From positions 18,587 to 82,586 of the forward strand of contig JAHJTV010000025.1 in NCBI GenBank assembly GCA_018829445.1: DNA of 64,000 bases, given 5' to 3'. Source of the DNA: a bacterium. Lineage in GTDB: Bacteria; SAR324; XYD2-FULL-50-16. The position numbers and the translations under genes are program-made. Every line of letters starts with the position of its first letter. Within the stretch, counting starts at the first letter, position 1. Of the stretch, positions 17,552 through 26,415 are shown in pieces. The notes under the pieces were generated by a model. The model was not told where the DNA came from. It saw only the letters and a list, made by a program, of their open reading frames with translations, and made no database searches.

Positions 17552-18376
17552 CTATTTTCCGCAAACTTTACAGGTTACCAGTGGATCATTCGATTCGGTC
17601 AAATCAAGATCAATAATCTCACCGGGAACAACCATCTTCTCAAGAAACTCAAATACTAATCGAAGAATATTAATCTGGCGAAACGCCTGACCTGGGAATG
17701 AGAAGGGATGCCCAAGGGGAAAACCGGTATAGATCGAACGGGGTGGTTTTATTCTTTTAGAGATCTCTTTTGACAACGTAATCGATATGGTAACAATTCC
17801 AGCCTCTTCTATTTTCCGCTGTATCAATCCAACGGATTGATTACATAGCCCTCAGGCAGGGGATAGGACAACTATATCGACCTGTTCCTCTTTCAGACGC
17901 TTAATCAGGAGGGGGATGGAATGGTTTCGCAAAACATCCAGCTGATCCCCTAAAATATGCCCCATGAATGAAAAGTGGTATTGACTCAGCTCTCCAATTT
18001 CCCGGTTTCCCTGTAAATGCTGAACCCGCTCCAACGGAAAAATGATATTAATATCCTTGTCAGCATTCCTATGGTCATAATAATTGTGGGTAATCTTCAG
18101 TTCATTTATGGGAGTGTCGAAAGGAATTTCCCTGAAACCGGCATCTCCATTGGGATCAACCATGTCGAACGGTTCCTGTTTCTTCAGATGCACTCCTCCT
18201 GTTGTTACCAGTGCCAGTTTGGACTCGGCAACCGGCTTTTCCAGATTAACCCAGGGGACATCATTAAAAGCCAACGTTTCACTTTTCTTTTCCCAGGCTG
18301 TAAAAAGGGCAGGGTGACGGAGCAGGATTTTGGCAATCAGCTTATCCTTAGCCTGTCTGATCTTTGTTATCATCAT
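17552..18376 (-). CDS. GrdB-family selenoprotein (in-frame UGA read as selenocysteine)
   Basis: The frame runs from ATG 18376 through a TGA at 17852-17854 to the stop at 17552, making 274 residues with Sec175. Upstream of the TGA is LVTTGGVHLKKQEPFDMVDP, FREIP, HNYYDHRNADKDINIIFPLER and FSFMG, all signatures of the glycine/sarcosine/betaine reductase selenoprotein B family. After the TGA, in the same frame, comes GLCNQSVG, the conserved continuation after Sec in that family, giving a UxxC redox motif. A hairpin CAATCC-GTT-GGATTG begins 12 nt after the TGA, with its loop 18 nt from it and a G first in the loop, as bacterial SECIS elements require. The C-terminus CKVCGK adds two cysteines. A selenol-based reductase role is likely; the substrate is unknown. 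Confidence 0.88.
17822..17855 (-). promoter_or_regulatory. Predicted bacterial SECIS hairpin after the UGA codon
   Basis: The minus strand following TGA contains the stem ATCAATCC / GGATTGAT with loop GTT, extended by GTA / TAC past one bulged A. The distance from UGA to loop is 18 nt, inside the usual 16-37 nt range. It would recruit SelB to insert selenocysteine. Confidence 0.65.
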
Positions 18377-18456
18377 AGTCTGCTGTTTGAGGATTCACAT
18401 TAATCCCAAATGTTTGCTCAAGGGCATTTCAGTTCAAAGTATCCGTGTTTTTAAAT

Positions 18457-18515
18457 GGTAGGGTGTACATACATTGACTGCCGTTGAGTAATTCCTGGCG
18501 GGGATTTGACCCCGC
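18457..18515. repeat. Dispersed palindromic (REP/MITE-like) repeat, copy 1
   Basis: Starts GGTAGGGTG and ends with the hairpin GGCGGGGATTTGACCCCGC. It shares the phrase GCCGTTGAGT..CTGGCGGGGAT with the copies at 36402-36448 and 36500-36580, and GTAGGG with the copy at 45524-45570. It lies between the selenoprotein gene and the ECF sigma gene. Confidence 0.6.
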
Positions 18516-18611
18516 ACGATCATAATGTTGCCTGCAGTTAAATGTATTAGAAATCGCTGAATATCATAATTGAATATAAAATACTGTGCATTTTTATGAA
18601 ATCAAACTTAC

Positions 18612-18628
18612 AATAGAATCGTTCTATT
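18612..18628. promoter_or_regulatory. Palindrome upstream of the ECF sigma gene
   Basis: AATAGAA-TCG-TTCTATT, a perfect 7-bp-arm palindrome, ends 58 bp before the sigma factor start. It could be an operator or part of the promoter region. Confidence 0.35.
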
Positions 18629-18685
18629 AGCAAAGCACAAAGGGCAGATTAAAAGAAAACTCAACAGAGAGTGTCAAGGAAACAG

Positions 18686-19180
18686 ATGGGAGAAAAGATT
18701 TTTTCAGAGGATGAATATAATCAAGCATACAGGTACAGTATATCTCTGTGTGGTGACCAGGATGAGGCTTTTGACCTGTTGCAGACTTCCTTTGAAAAAC
18801 TATTAAAAAAGGGTGTAAAAGAGTTGGATAATCCCAAGCAGTATCTATATCGGATTATCCGAAACCAGTTTATTGATAATTATCGTAAAAATAAAAACTG
18901 GAAGTTCAACGAATTCAACGAAGAGTCCAATATTATTCACTTAAATTCAGATCGTTTCGATGATGTTCTGGCAACCGAAGATGAGGTCGCGCAGTTGATG
19001 AAGTCGATTTCACCTTCGGAAAGAGAGCTACTCTACCTTTCAGCAGTAGAAGGGTACAGTATCACTGAAATGTCTGAGTTGAGCGGTACACCAAGAGGGA
19101 CTCTACTATCAAAGCTGCATCGTTTGAAAATGCGAATCAAGAAACAGTTTCCAAACAATTCAGCGGAGCAAGCAGGATGA
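18686..19180 (+). CDS. ECF-type RNA polymerase sigma factor
   Basis: Alternative sigma factor of 164 residues. Region 2 (YNQAYRYSISLCGDQDEAFDLLQTSFEKLLK, then NPKQYLYRIIRNQFIDNYRK) and region 4 (SPSERELLYLSAVEGYSITEMSELSGTPRGTLLSKLHRLKMRIKK) are complete, and region 3 is absent as expected. ATG 18686 has AAGGA at 5-bp spacing, while a GTG five codons upstream has none. The stop overlaps the next start (ATGA), which indicates translational coupling to a single-TM protein, the usual layout for a sigma/anti-sigma pair. Its target promoters are not identifiable here. Confidence 0.92.
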   Translation: MGEKIFSEDEYNQAYRYSISLCGDQDEAFDLLQTSFEKLLKKGVKELDNPKQYLYRIIRNQFIDNYRKNKNWKFNEFNEESNIIHLNSDRFDDVLATEDEVAQLMKSISPSERELLYLSAVEGYSITEMSELSGTPRGTLLSKLHRLKMRIKKQFPNNSAEQAG

Positions 19181-19773
19181 CAACAAATCTGGAAGAATCC
19201 ACTGATAAGTATTTCAAATCGTTCAATCTGACGACCAGTCAAATGAGCGAATTGAAAGCCTTGGAAGAAAGTTATACAATGACCAAACCCTTCTTTAACA
19301 ACAAAATAAGATGGGTTTGGTCATTATCAGCAATCGTTGCGGGTCTTTTTATCGTATTTGTCACTTTGCAGGAGAAAGAAGAGATAAGCCCGGACGTCAT
19401 TGCCAATGAGATTGCCTATAATCATAATAAGACTCTTTCCGTGGAGTTTAAAGGCAATTCAATTAACGAAATTAAACCCCATTTTTCCAAACTGGATTTT
19501 AATCTGGTACCGTCCGATAGAAACAGGATATCCAATTTTCATATTGTCGGTGGACGGTACATCTCTATTAACAAAAGACTGGCAGCACAATTACAGCTCA
19601 AAAAACAAGATAACAAGGATATCGCAACCTGGTACCAACTGCCGCTCCCTGTAAACCACAGATTATTGGCAGTAGATCCTTTTAAAAAGGATCTTGAAGT
19701 ATACAGTAATGGTGTTAAGGTTATTATTTGGGAAGAGAAAGGTGTGCTGCACGGATTGGCTAGAAAACAGTGA
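19177..19773 (+). CDS. Probable anti-sigma factor, single-pass membrane protein
   Basis: 198 residues with a cytoplasmic N-terminus of about 48 residues, one transmembrane helix (about 49-66, WVWSLSAIVAGLFIVFVTL) and an extracytoplasmic domain of about 130 residues with the sequence SVEFKGNSINEIKPHFSKLDFNLVP and VGGRYISINKRLAAQLQLK. The size and topology resemble anti-sigma factors, but no zinc-binding ZAS motif is visible, so the assignment rests mostly on the 4-bp overlap with the ECF sigma gene. The periplasmic part resembles DUF3379/RsiW-type sensor domains only loosely. Confidence 0.65.
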   Translation: MTTNLEESTDKYFKSFNLTTSQMSELKALEESYTMTKPFFNNKIRWVWSLSAIVAGLFIVFVTLQEKEEISPDVIANEIAYNHNKTLSVEFKGNSINEIKPHFSKLDFNLVPSDRNRISNFHIVGGRYISINKRLAAQLQLKKQDNKDIATWYQLPLPVNHRLLAVDPFKKDLEVYSNGVKVIIWEEKGVLHGLARKQ

Positions 19774-19781
19774 TGCCCCCC

Positions 19782-19896
19782 AACCCCTGCCGGAAAAGTA
19801 TCAGCGGTCTTTTTCCTCCTTTTGCCCGTTGATCGGGGTGTTATAAGACACTCCAATCCAGACATGATTCCATATCATGGTTATTCGGCAGGGGTT
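19782..19896. repeat. 115-bp element with 11-bp terminal inverted repeats
   Basis: AACCCCTGCCG (19782-19792) and CGGCAGGGGTT (19886-19896) bracket 93 bp without a gene, starting nine bases after the anti-sigma gene. This could be a miniature inverted-repeat element or a large terminator. Confidence 0.4.
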
Positions 19897-19966
19897 ACAA
19901 CCCTTAGTCAGTCATACTTTTTTTATGATTGAGAAACAGGGAGTGAGAATCCTGAGGTCTCAATTC

Positions 19967-21526
19967 CTACATCACCAGATAACCTTCGGCCAATTGCTGG
20001 TAATCCTTCAGTTGCTGTTTCTTCCATCGTTTCCCAACGTCCAGTTCCTTCGCCATAATATCAGCCACAGCTGGAGCCATTTCCATACTGGCTTTGGCAT
20101 CAAGCAGTAAAGCCCTTGTTCGACGAGACAGAAAGTCCTCGAGGGTTCTTGCCATTTCATATCTTGCAGCCCAAACCACTTCCCCGGCTAACGTTGGAAA
20201 TTTGGGGGAAAGCCGTTGAGCGTAGTCTTTTTTCTCTCTTATTAAATCCTGTATTTTGGGAGCATCGGATCCATACAGAGCCAGATCTCCAAATTTTTCC
20301 GGATTTTTGTGGTAACCATGAATATGCAGGGTTTTTGTAATACATTCTTTCTCATCCAGGCGTGCGATCATCGCTGCCTGTTTGACTGTATCCTCGGCCA
20401 TTCTCCGGTAGGTTGTCCATTTACCCCCCGCAATCGTCACCAGACCTGAACGGGAAATGGTAAGTGAATGATCTCTTGACAAAGCAGCCGTATTCGCTTC
20501 CTCCTTTGCCTGGATTAAAGGTCTAAGACCAGCAAAGGCACTTAAGACATCTTTCCGCATCGGGTCTTTTGTTAAATATCGGGCAGCGTGGTTCAACAAA
20601 AACTGTAATTCCTCTTCAATAGGTCGGGGCTCCAATACCGCTGTTTTTACAGCTGTATCAGTCGTACCGACAATAACCTTGTTGTGCCATGGGATGGCAA
20701 ACAAAACTCTGCCATCATCTGTATGCGGTACCATAATGGCGCTGTCACCAGGAAGAAAGGACCTTTCAAGAACAATATGAACTCCCTGGCTGGGGCTGAT
20801 CAAATTTGGCGTTTGAGCATCATCCATTCGGCGAATGGAATCGCTGAAGACGCCAGTAGCATTAATTACGACCTTGGCATCAATTTCATATTCTGTTCCG
20901 GATTCCTTATCAACAGCGATCACACCGCAAACCTGGTCGTTTCTTTTACACAAACGGGTTACCTCAAAATAGTTCAACAGTGTCGCCCCTTGGTCAACAG
21001 CTGTTTGAGCCATATTGACCACCAGGCGCGAGTCATCAAACTGCCCATCGTGATAAATCACTCCACCCTTGAGTCCTTCTCTTTCAACCGTAGGAATATG
21101 ATCGATTGTTTTCTTTTTGGAAAGATTCTTTGAAGTTCCGAATCCTCTTTTTCCTGCCAGCATATCGTATACTTTCAGTCCGATACCGTAAAACGGCCCT
21201 TCCCACCAGTCATAGTTTGGAACAATAAACAAGAGATTGTGTACCAGATGCGGTGCATTCTGTAACAGCAATCCCCGCTCTTCAAGGGCTTCCAGTACCA
21301 GTGAAATATTTCCCTGCTGAAGATAACGAACCCCTCCATGAATCAACTTAGTGCTCCGACTCGATGTCCCCTTGGCAAAGTCACTTTGCTCCAGCAGTAA
21401 AACCTGGTAGCCACGCGAGGCAGCGTCAATTGCGACACCGACCCCAGTCGCACCACCACCGATGACAATCATATCCCATTGCCCGGAGTTGTCTTCCAGG
21501 CGTGATAGCATTTCATTACGTTTCAT
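19967..21526 (-). CDS. glpD: Aerobic-type glycerol-3-phosphate dehydrogenase
   Basis: FAD-dependent oxidation of sn-glycerol-3-phosphate to dihydroxyacetone phosphate at the membrane, passing electrons to quinone. 519 residues from ATG 21526, preceded by GAGGAAA; an upstream in-frame ATG (21583) is less likely. The FAD-binding Rossmann motif VIGGGATGVGVAIDAASRG lies at about 22-40, followed by GTSSRSTKLIHGGVRYL, and the DAO C-terminal domain closes the protein. Membrane association is peripheral. No glpK, glpF or glpR is nearby. It lies about 48 bp downstream of hgcB on the same strand, so the two may be co-transcribed by position alone. Confidence 0.95.
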   Translation of the reverse strand: MKRNEMLSRLEDNSGQWDMIVIGGGATGVGVAIDAASRGYQVLLLEQSDFAKGTSSRSTKLIHGGVRYLQQGNISLVLEALEERGLLLQNAPHLVHNLLFIVPNYDWWEGPFYGIGLKVYDMLAGKRGFGTSKNLSKKKTIDHIPTVEREGLKGGVIYHDGQFDDSRLVVNMAQTAVDQGATLLNYFEVTRLCKRNDQVCGVIAVDKESGTEYEIDAKVVINATGVFSDSIRRMDDAQTPNLISPSQGVHIVLERSFLPGDSAIMVPHTDDGRVLFAIPWHNKVIVGTTDTAVKTAVLEPRPIEEELQFLLNHAARYLTKDPMRKDVLSAFAGLRPLIQAKEEANTAALSRDHSLTISRSGLVTIAGGKWTTYRRMAEDTVKQAAMIARLDEKECITKTLHIHGYHKNPEKFGDLALYGSDAPKIQDLIREKKDYAQRLSPKFPTLAGEVVWAARYEMARTLEDFLSRRTRALLLDAKASMEMAPAVADIMAKELDVGKRWKKQQLKDYQQLAEGYLVM

Positions 21527-21573
21527 AACTCTTTTTCCTCTATTGGAGTTGTTCCGGACTATTGGTAAATCAC

Positions 21574-21861
21574 TCAACAACAATCACAGCCACAGGAAGC
21601 GTTCTCTTTTCCCTTTATCCAGGAACTCAAAATGTAACTTGCGCATCCCACACCGGGCGTAACCTGAATAGCGTTGTCTTTACAATTCAGCACACAAGCT
21701 CCGCATTCCATGCATCCATTTAAGTCAATAATTGTTGCTTTTTTTTCTGTCATACCAAGCACCCCATGTGGGCAAACTTCCAGGCAGATCTTACATCCGG
21801 TGCACTTTTTTATGTCCAGAGTAAGGGTTGATACATTTTTTAAATAAAAAAAAGACTTCAT
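21574..21861 (-). CDS. hgcB: HgcB, ferredoxin of the mercury-methylation pair
   Basis: Two-[4Fe-4S] ferredoxin that is required with HgcA to convert Hg(II) to methylmercury and is thought to reduce the corrinoid. 95 residues from ATG 21861, with motifs C20-x2-C23-x2-C26-x3-C30-P and C50-MEC-GAC-x3-C60. The CMECGAC segment is the diagnostic HgcB variant of the second cluster site. A third conserved cysteine sits in TPGVGCASYI and the C-terminus is a Cys cluster (CGCDCC), both family features. The frame is open to 21951, but that extension is hydrophobic and not family-like. It follows hgcA by 65 bp. Confidence 0.93.
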   Translation of the reverse strand: MKSFFYLKNVSTLTLDIKKCTGCKICLEVCPHGVLGMTEKKATIIDLNGCMECGACVLNCKDNAIQVTPGVGCASYILSSWIKGKENASCGCDCC

Positions 21862-21926
21862 ACGATTCATTAAATTGAAATAGTTGACAGTTCTCAGCAA
21901 ACAACCTGGCAAGTAAATTATTAATA

Positions 21927-23120
21927 TTATAGAAAAGGTGAGATCATCCACAAAGCCAATGCTGTTAATACTCCAAATACCTGCACGGGAATTCCGATTC
22001 TCATCTCTTTTTCTACGCCGGAAGGCGAAGTATAAGGTGTTGAACCGGTGAAATTCATGGCGAGAAAAGAACTTAACATGACACTGAATAGAAGCAAGGC
22101 AACTGTTTCATAAAGAGATAAATGAACAAAAACTGTATTAACAGATAACACTCCTGTAATACTTCCTATCCCGATCCCTTTTAAGAAAAACGCCCGAAAA
22201 GGGATCCAGGGAAGAACCAACGGTGTGAGCACCGTACCTGACAGAATTCCGATCAAGCCTGCCATCAAAACATTAGTTCCCCTGGCAAATAAGGCATCTA
22301 TCGAGAACAGATCCGGTCCGATACCCGACAGAAGGCCCAAAAAAACCAGAAGAAGACCTGCCGGTTTTAGCAGGTTCTTAATCTCAACGGGAATCAGCAC
22401 CATTCGATCAATAAAAGTAAACCTGATTCGCCTCATATCCGGTCCGGTTTTTCCGTGGGATGCAAGATAAGGTTTTATATCTGATGCGCGAATCGGCCCC
22501 CAACATACCTTAAATCCGCTCTCCTCTTTCACCAAATGTCCCGATACTCCTGTGGCAGATAATTGAGGCAAAATAAGCTTACGGTGACTCACAATTTTGG
22601 CCAGTTCGACCGCTTTGATTTGATGTAACAATTCATTTGTAGCAAAGGTTCCTTTTCCGGCCGCACACCATACATTCACACCTTTGGTGTCTAAAACCAG
22701 AATCCAGGCATCAACGTCACTTAATTCCTTGCGCAGCGCATCAAAACTTAACTTGTAATTTGCCGTTACCAGAACAGGAGATTTATCATCAGGAGATCCT
22801 ACACAATACAGCCCGGGATCAATGGCATAGCAGTCTCGATTGATCCCCAATCTTGTCAGAATGCTCCCCCAAACGTCTTGATAGGATAATACGGTGTCCA
22901 CCTTAGTTACCTCACCAACTGCAGTGTGGTGCTTCCCCAGGATTTTTTTTACATCCAACGCGGTCTCAGAATGCAATTGATTGTCTAAAGCCGCACCACA
23001 ACATTTATTTGACGGGCTTACGTCTGTTCCATTTTGTTGAGAACATTCGCATTCCAACTTTTCTGTTTTCTTTTCGGATTTAGACTGGCAACAGTCAGTA
23101 TTCTTGGTTAGTTTTTCCAT
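21927..23120 (-). CDS. hgcA: HgcA, corrinoid protein of mercury methylation
   Basis: Membrane corrinoid protein that transfers a methyl group to Hg(II). 397 residues. The cap-helix motif TKGVNVWCAAGKGTFAT places the cobalt-ligand Cys152 inside N-V-W-C-A-A-G-K, the signature that separates HgcA from the CdhD corrinoid subunit. The corrinoid domain spans about 75-225. Five transmembrane helices follow (about 251-268, 282-303, 309-328, 336-355, 376-394). An unusual N-terminal extension of about 60 residues is Cys-rich (CC at 10-11, CEC at 24-26, CC at 40-41) and polar. ATG 23120 has AAGGA at 6-bp spacing. hgcB follows directly. Confidence 0.96.
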   Translation of the reverse strand: MEKLTKNTDCCQSKSEKKTEKLECECSQQNGTDVSPSNKCCGAALDNQLHSETALDVKKILGKHHTAVGEVTKVDTVLSYQDVWGSILTRLGINRDCYAIDPGLYCVGSPDDKSPVLVTANYKLSFDALRKELSDVDAWILVLDTKGVNVWCAAGKGTFATNELLHQIKAVELAKIVSHRKLILPQLSATGVSGHLVKEESGFKVCWGPIRASDIKPYLASHGKTGPDMRRIRFTFIDRMVLIPVEIKNLLKPAGLLLVFLGLLSGIGPDLFSIDALFARGTNVLMAGLIGILSGTVLTPLVLPWIPFRAFFLKGIGIGSITGVLSVNTVFVHLSLYETVALLLFSVMLSSFLAMNFTGSTPYTSPSGVEKEMRIGIPVQVFGVLTALALWMISPFL

Positions 23121-23156
23121 CGGTGATCCTTAATTAAATGTTCCCAGTTCCTATAA

Positions 23157-23183
23157 ATTATATCTTTTAAAGATCCCTGACAA
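23157..23183 (-). promoter_or_regulatory. Weak candidate promoter of hgcAB
   Basis: Minus strand TTGTCA, a short 15-bp spacer, and a perfect TATAAT (23157-23162), 37 bp upstream of the hgcA start. The spacer is shorter than optimal. Nothing else was found in the rest of the gap to 23,435. Confidence 0.35.
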
Positions 23184-23435
23184 ATACTCAAATCATTTAA
23201 GGTGTCATTGGACGAAAATCCCGGATATATCTGAAGTCGTTTGATCATCGAAAAAAAATCATTCCAGGGATGGGAAAATTGTATTCCGATGAAAAGTTTG
23301 CCTATCAGCTAATATAAGGTGGGAAACAGGAGTATATCTTGAGAGCAGGAACAAAGAGATTGAACGACTGGAAAATCTTGATATTTAAATGTTCCGTTGA
23401 ATGGTCTTCACGCGTTCACTTGCGAGCCCTGATAT

Positions 23436-24218
23436 TTAATCAATTGATTCCCTGATGTAAAACTGGCGTTTCATTTTAGCGATTTTAGAAGAGTTTTGCA
23501 TTAAAAACAAATTTAATTCTTTTATAATATCAGGGTGTGTGACGGTTGACAGATGAAAAGAGGCGATCAGGTGAGGTAAATTAGGGTCCATTAACAAAGC
23601 ACCCTGCTTGTCAAGTAGACGGAGATGGTAATTGGCCACGGACAGTTCCACATCGGCTCCATCTATTCGTCCCATTAAAGCTTGGAGCAACAATCGGCCG
23701 ACATCGGTATCTTCATGGATAATTATTTTCTTTGATTCGATCAAATCAGCCCAGTGAAAGGGGGTAAATCCCAGTACTGTTCCCAGTGTTTTAAACGAAT
23801 CAATGCCTCGCCCTACATTTTCCGGCAGTACCATTGTGCCGGCTACAATGTTGACGACCGGTTTGCTGTAGATTACTTTGACATTTTTCTTTATCTCCTT
23901 TTGCCACAGTGGGTGATCCGGATATTTAAAATCAAGTTCTAATGAAACGAATTCGGAAAATAATCGTTTGACCGGTAATGGTCTATATTTAAAGTGATAA
24001 TTTTTGGATTGAGCAAATAGATCCAAAATCCTTTTGGCCACTCCCTTATTCTCTTTGGTAAAATCGTAGTGTGGATAATACTCAATATTTTCTACTCCAA
24101 CAATGAACTCTCTATTCTCTGCACTGGCAAACGTTGCCATCATATAAAATGAAATAATGAAAAATCCTATAATAAACTTAAAATTGACATTATCAGCTGA
24201 AATACATGGTCTTTTCAT
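23436..24218 (-). CDS. Periplasmic solute-binding protein, SBP_bac_3-like
   Basis: 260 residues with a hydrophobic export signal in the first 33 residues (FIIGFFIISFYMMATFASA, cleavage after ASA). The mature part contains VGVENIEYYPHYDF, DLFAQSKNYHFKYRPLPVKRLFSEFVS and GRIDGADVELSVANYHLRLL, as in the amino-acid-binding/transporter-substrate-binding-like family (SBP_bac_3 and related orphan sensors). No permease or ATPase genes are nearby. It lies 315 bp upstream of hgcA on the same strand, and a functional link is not shown. Its ligand is unknown. Confidence 0.7.
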   Translation of the reverse strand: MKRPCISADNVNFKFIIGFFIISFYMMATFASAENREFIVGVENIEYYPHYDFTKENKGVAKRILDLFAQSKNYHFKYRPLPVKRLFSEFVSLELDFKYPDHPLWQKEIKKNVKVIYSKPVVNIVAGTMVLPENVGRGIDSFKTLGTVLGFTPFHWADLIESKKIIIHEDTDVGRLLLQALMGRIDGADVELSVANYHLRLLDKQGALLMDPNLPHLIASFHLSTVTHPDIIKELNLFLMQNSSKIAKMKRQFYIRESID

Positions 24219-24534
24219 AAGTGACTCCCGTGATCCCTCAATGGTTAAATAGGCGTAAAATCCTTTTTCTCTGTGGTGTTTATGAGATTATCATTTTTAA
24301 ATAAAGATCTCAAAGTTTAATTCACACTTATTGTCGATTCAGATTGAACTTCAAAACCTCTCCTTCCACTTTTACTGAATAATAGCTAATCATTACAGTT
24401 CCGCTTCAACAATCGAGACTGAACAAATCAGGCGGATTGACCGAACCTGACCCTATCGTTATTATTGATATATCAACCGTATTAAATACTAACTTTCCTA
24501 TTTTAAAGGAATCGCCCAATCCAGGATAAAAGGC

Positions 24535-26262
24535 ATGGAAAAACTTCGACTGGCATTAGCCCAGATCAATACAACAGTAGGTGATTTTGCAGGTAATTTT
24601 GAGAAAATCAAATCCGGAATCAAACAAGCCGGCAAGGTGGAAGCGGATATTGTTCTTTTTCCTGAATTGTCCATTTGCGGCTACCCGCCTGAAGATCTTT
24701 TGTTGAAACCCGATTTTATAAATGCCAATCAAACCTATCTTGAGAAGTTGATCCCACTCTGTAAAAATCTAACAGCTGTTATCGGATTTGTTGAAACAAC
24801 AGACGATATCTATAATTCAGCAGCAGTAATTCAAAACGAAAAGCTGTGCGGAACCTACAAAAAGTATCTCCTGCCTAATTACGGCGTATTTGACGAGGAA
24901 CGTTACTTTAAAAGAGGGATAAATCAAGCCATTTACAGTCTTAATGAAATCCCATTCGGAATAAGCATTTGTGAAGATATCTGGTATCCGGCTGGTCCGC
25001 CTGAGAATCAAGCTTTCAATGGAGCCCGGATATTGCTCAATATATCAGCTTCTCCCTTCCACGAAGGCAAAATCCTGGAACGTGAAAGAATGATGACGAC
25101 CAGGGCTGCGGACAATGTTGCGGTGGTCGCATACTGCAATCTTGTCGGCGGTCAGGATGAACTGGTATTTGACGGTTCCAGTGTAATCATTAACGAAAGA
25201 GGAGATATTATCGCCCGTGCGAAATCGTTTGATGAGGATTTCCTTGTTGCTGATGTTGATCTGGCCGGTATTTTCAGGCAACGCTTGCGTGACCCCAGGC
25301 GCAGGAAAAGTCGTTTTGAATCAAACTCAGCTTTGGCAATCGATACCATTCCCCTGCAGAAAATAAAAACAGATATTAAGAAAATCCATCCGCAAACCAT
25401 AATCCATCCTCATCGAACGGATATCGAGGATATTTACAGCGCTTTGGTACTCGGTACCAGGGATTATGTAAGGAAGAACGGTTTCAGTAAAGTGACCCTC
25501 GGTTTATCCGGAGGTATTGATTCAGCTTTAACGGCAACCATAGCTGTCGATGCACTGGGCAACGATAACGTAATTGGCGTTTCCATGCCTTCCCGGTACT
25601 CTTCGGATCATAGTAAAAGCGATGCTCAACAGCTGGCAGAAAATCTTTTAATCCGCTATGAAGTTATTCCCATTGAAACTGTTTTTCAATCCTATCTGGA
25701 TACGTTTCAAAATCTGTTTTCCGATACCAAACCGAATGAAGCCGAAGAAAACCTGCAAAGCAGAACCAGGGGCAATATTTTGATGGCACTCAGCAATAAA
25801 TTCGGATGGATGGTATTAACCACTGGAAATAAGAGTGAGATGTCCGTTGGATATGCAACACTGTATGGTGACATGGCCGGAGGGTTTGCGGTTATCAAAG
25901 ATGTTCCCAAGCTCCTGGTTTATGAACTCTGTTCTTATCGTAATCAATCAGGCGAAATCATCCCCAACAATGTCCTGGTAAAACCTCCGTCAGCCGAACT
26001 AAGAGAGAACCAGCTGGATACCGATTCTCTTCCCGATTATGAAATACTTGATGCAATATTAAAAGCGTATGTGGAAGAGGATCGTCGCTTTGACGAAATT
26101 GTTGACCAGGGATTTGATGAAGCCATGGTGAGAAGAATCATCAAACTGGTCAATCAAAATGAATATAAAAGACGACAATCTCCTCCTGGCGTCAAAATCA
26201 CCAGTAAAGCATTTGGAAAAGACAGGAGACTGCCCATTACCAATCGCTATTCCATTATCTGA
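24535..26262 (+). CDS. nadE: Glutamine-dependent NAD+ synthetase
   Basis: Makes NAD+ from nicotinate adenine dinucleotide, ATP and glutamine-derived ammonia in the cytoplasm. 575 residues in two domains. The N-terminal nitrilase-type glutaminase carries the triad Glu (FPELSICGYP, about 43), Lys (YKKYLLPNYGVFDE, about 110) and Cys (ISICEDIWYP, about 146). The C-terminal synthetase carries the PP-loop LGLSGGIDSALTATIA (about 321) and the ATP-binding TTGNKSEMSVGYATLYGDMAGGF. The length and architecture match the two-domain bacterial enzyme. It is a single-gene unit; a large AT-rich hairpin lies 150 bp downstream. Confidence 0.97.
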   Translation: MEKLRLALAQINTTVGDFAGNFEKIKSGIKQAGKVEADIVLFPELSICGYPPEDLLLKPDFINANQTYLEKLIPLCKNLTAVIGFVETTDDIYNSAAVIQNEKLCGTYKKYLLPNYGVFDEERYFKRGINQAIYSLNEIPFGISICEDIWYPAGPPENQAFNGARILLNISASPFHEGKILERERMMTTRAADNVAVVAYCNLVGGQDELVFDGSSVIINERGDIIARAKSFDEDFLVADVDLAGIFRQRLRDPRRRKSRFESNSALAIDTIPLQKIKTDIKKIHPQTIIHPHRTDIEDIYSALVLGTRDYVRKNGFSKVTLGLSGGIDSALTATIAVDALGNDNVIGVSMPSRYSSDHSKSDAQQLAENLLIRYEVIPIETVFQSYLDTFQNLFSDTKPNEAEENLQSRTRGNILMALSNKFGWMVLTTGNKSEMSVGYATLYGDMAGGFAVIKDVPKLLVYELCSYRNQSGEIIPNNVLVKPPSAELRENQLDTDSLPDYEILDAILKAYVEEDRRFDEIVDQGFDEAMVRRIIKLVNQNEYKRRQSPPGVKITSKAFGKDRRLPITNRYSII

Positions 26263-26415
26263 TTCGATTTATCTACCTGGCAGCAATCCCTGGAATTTAG
26301 CGGATTTTCAGGTGTTGCTTCCCGAAACTGCGGACATAAAATCCTACCAAACAAAATATAGTCCCCCTTATCTCACCCTTCCCCCTGATTAGACCTAGCC
26401 CAGATAAACCGGATA

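Noticed and set aside
17552..17827. A separate 91-residue gene starting at TTG 17827.
   Set aside because: It is the in-frame C-terminal part of the GrdB-family selenoprotein continuing after the UGA codon.
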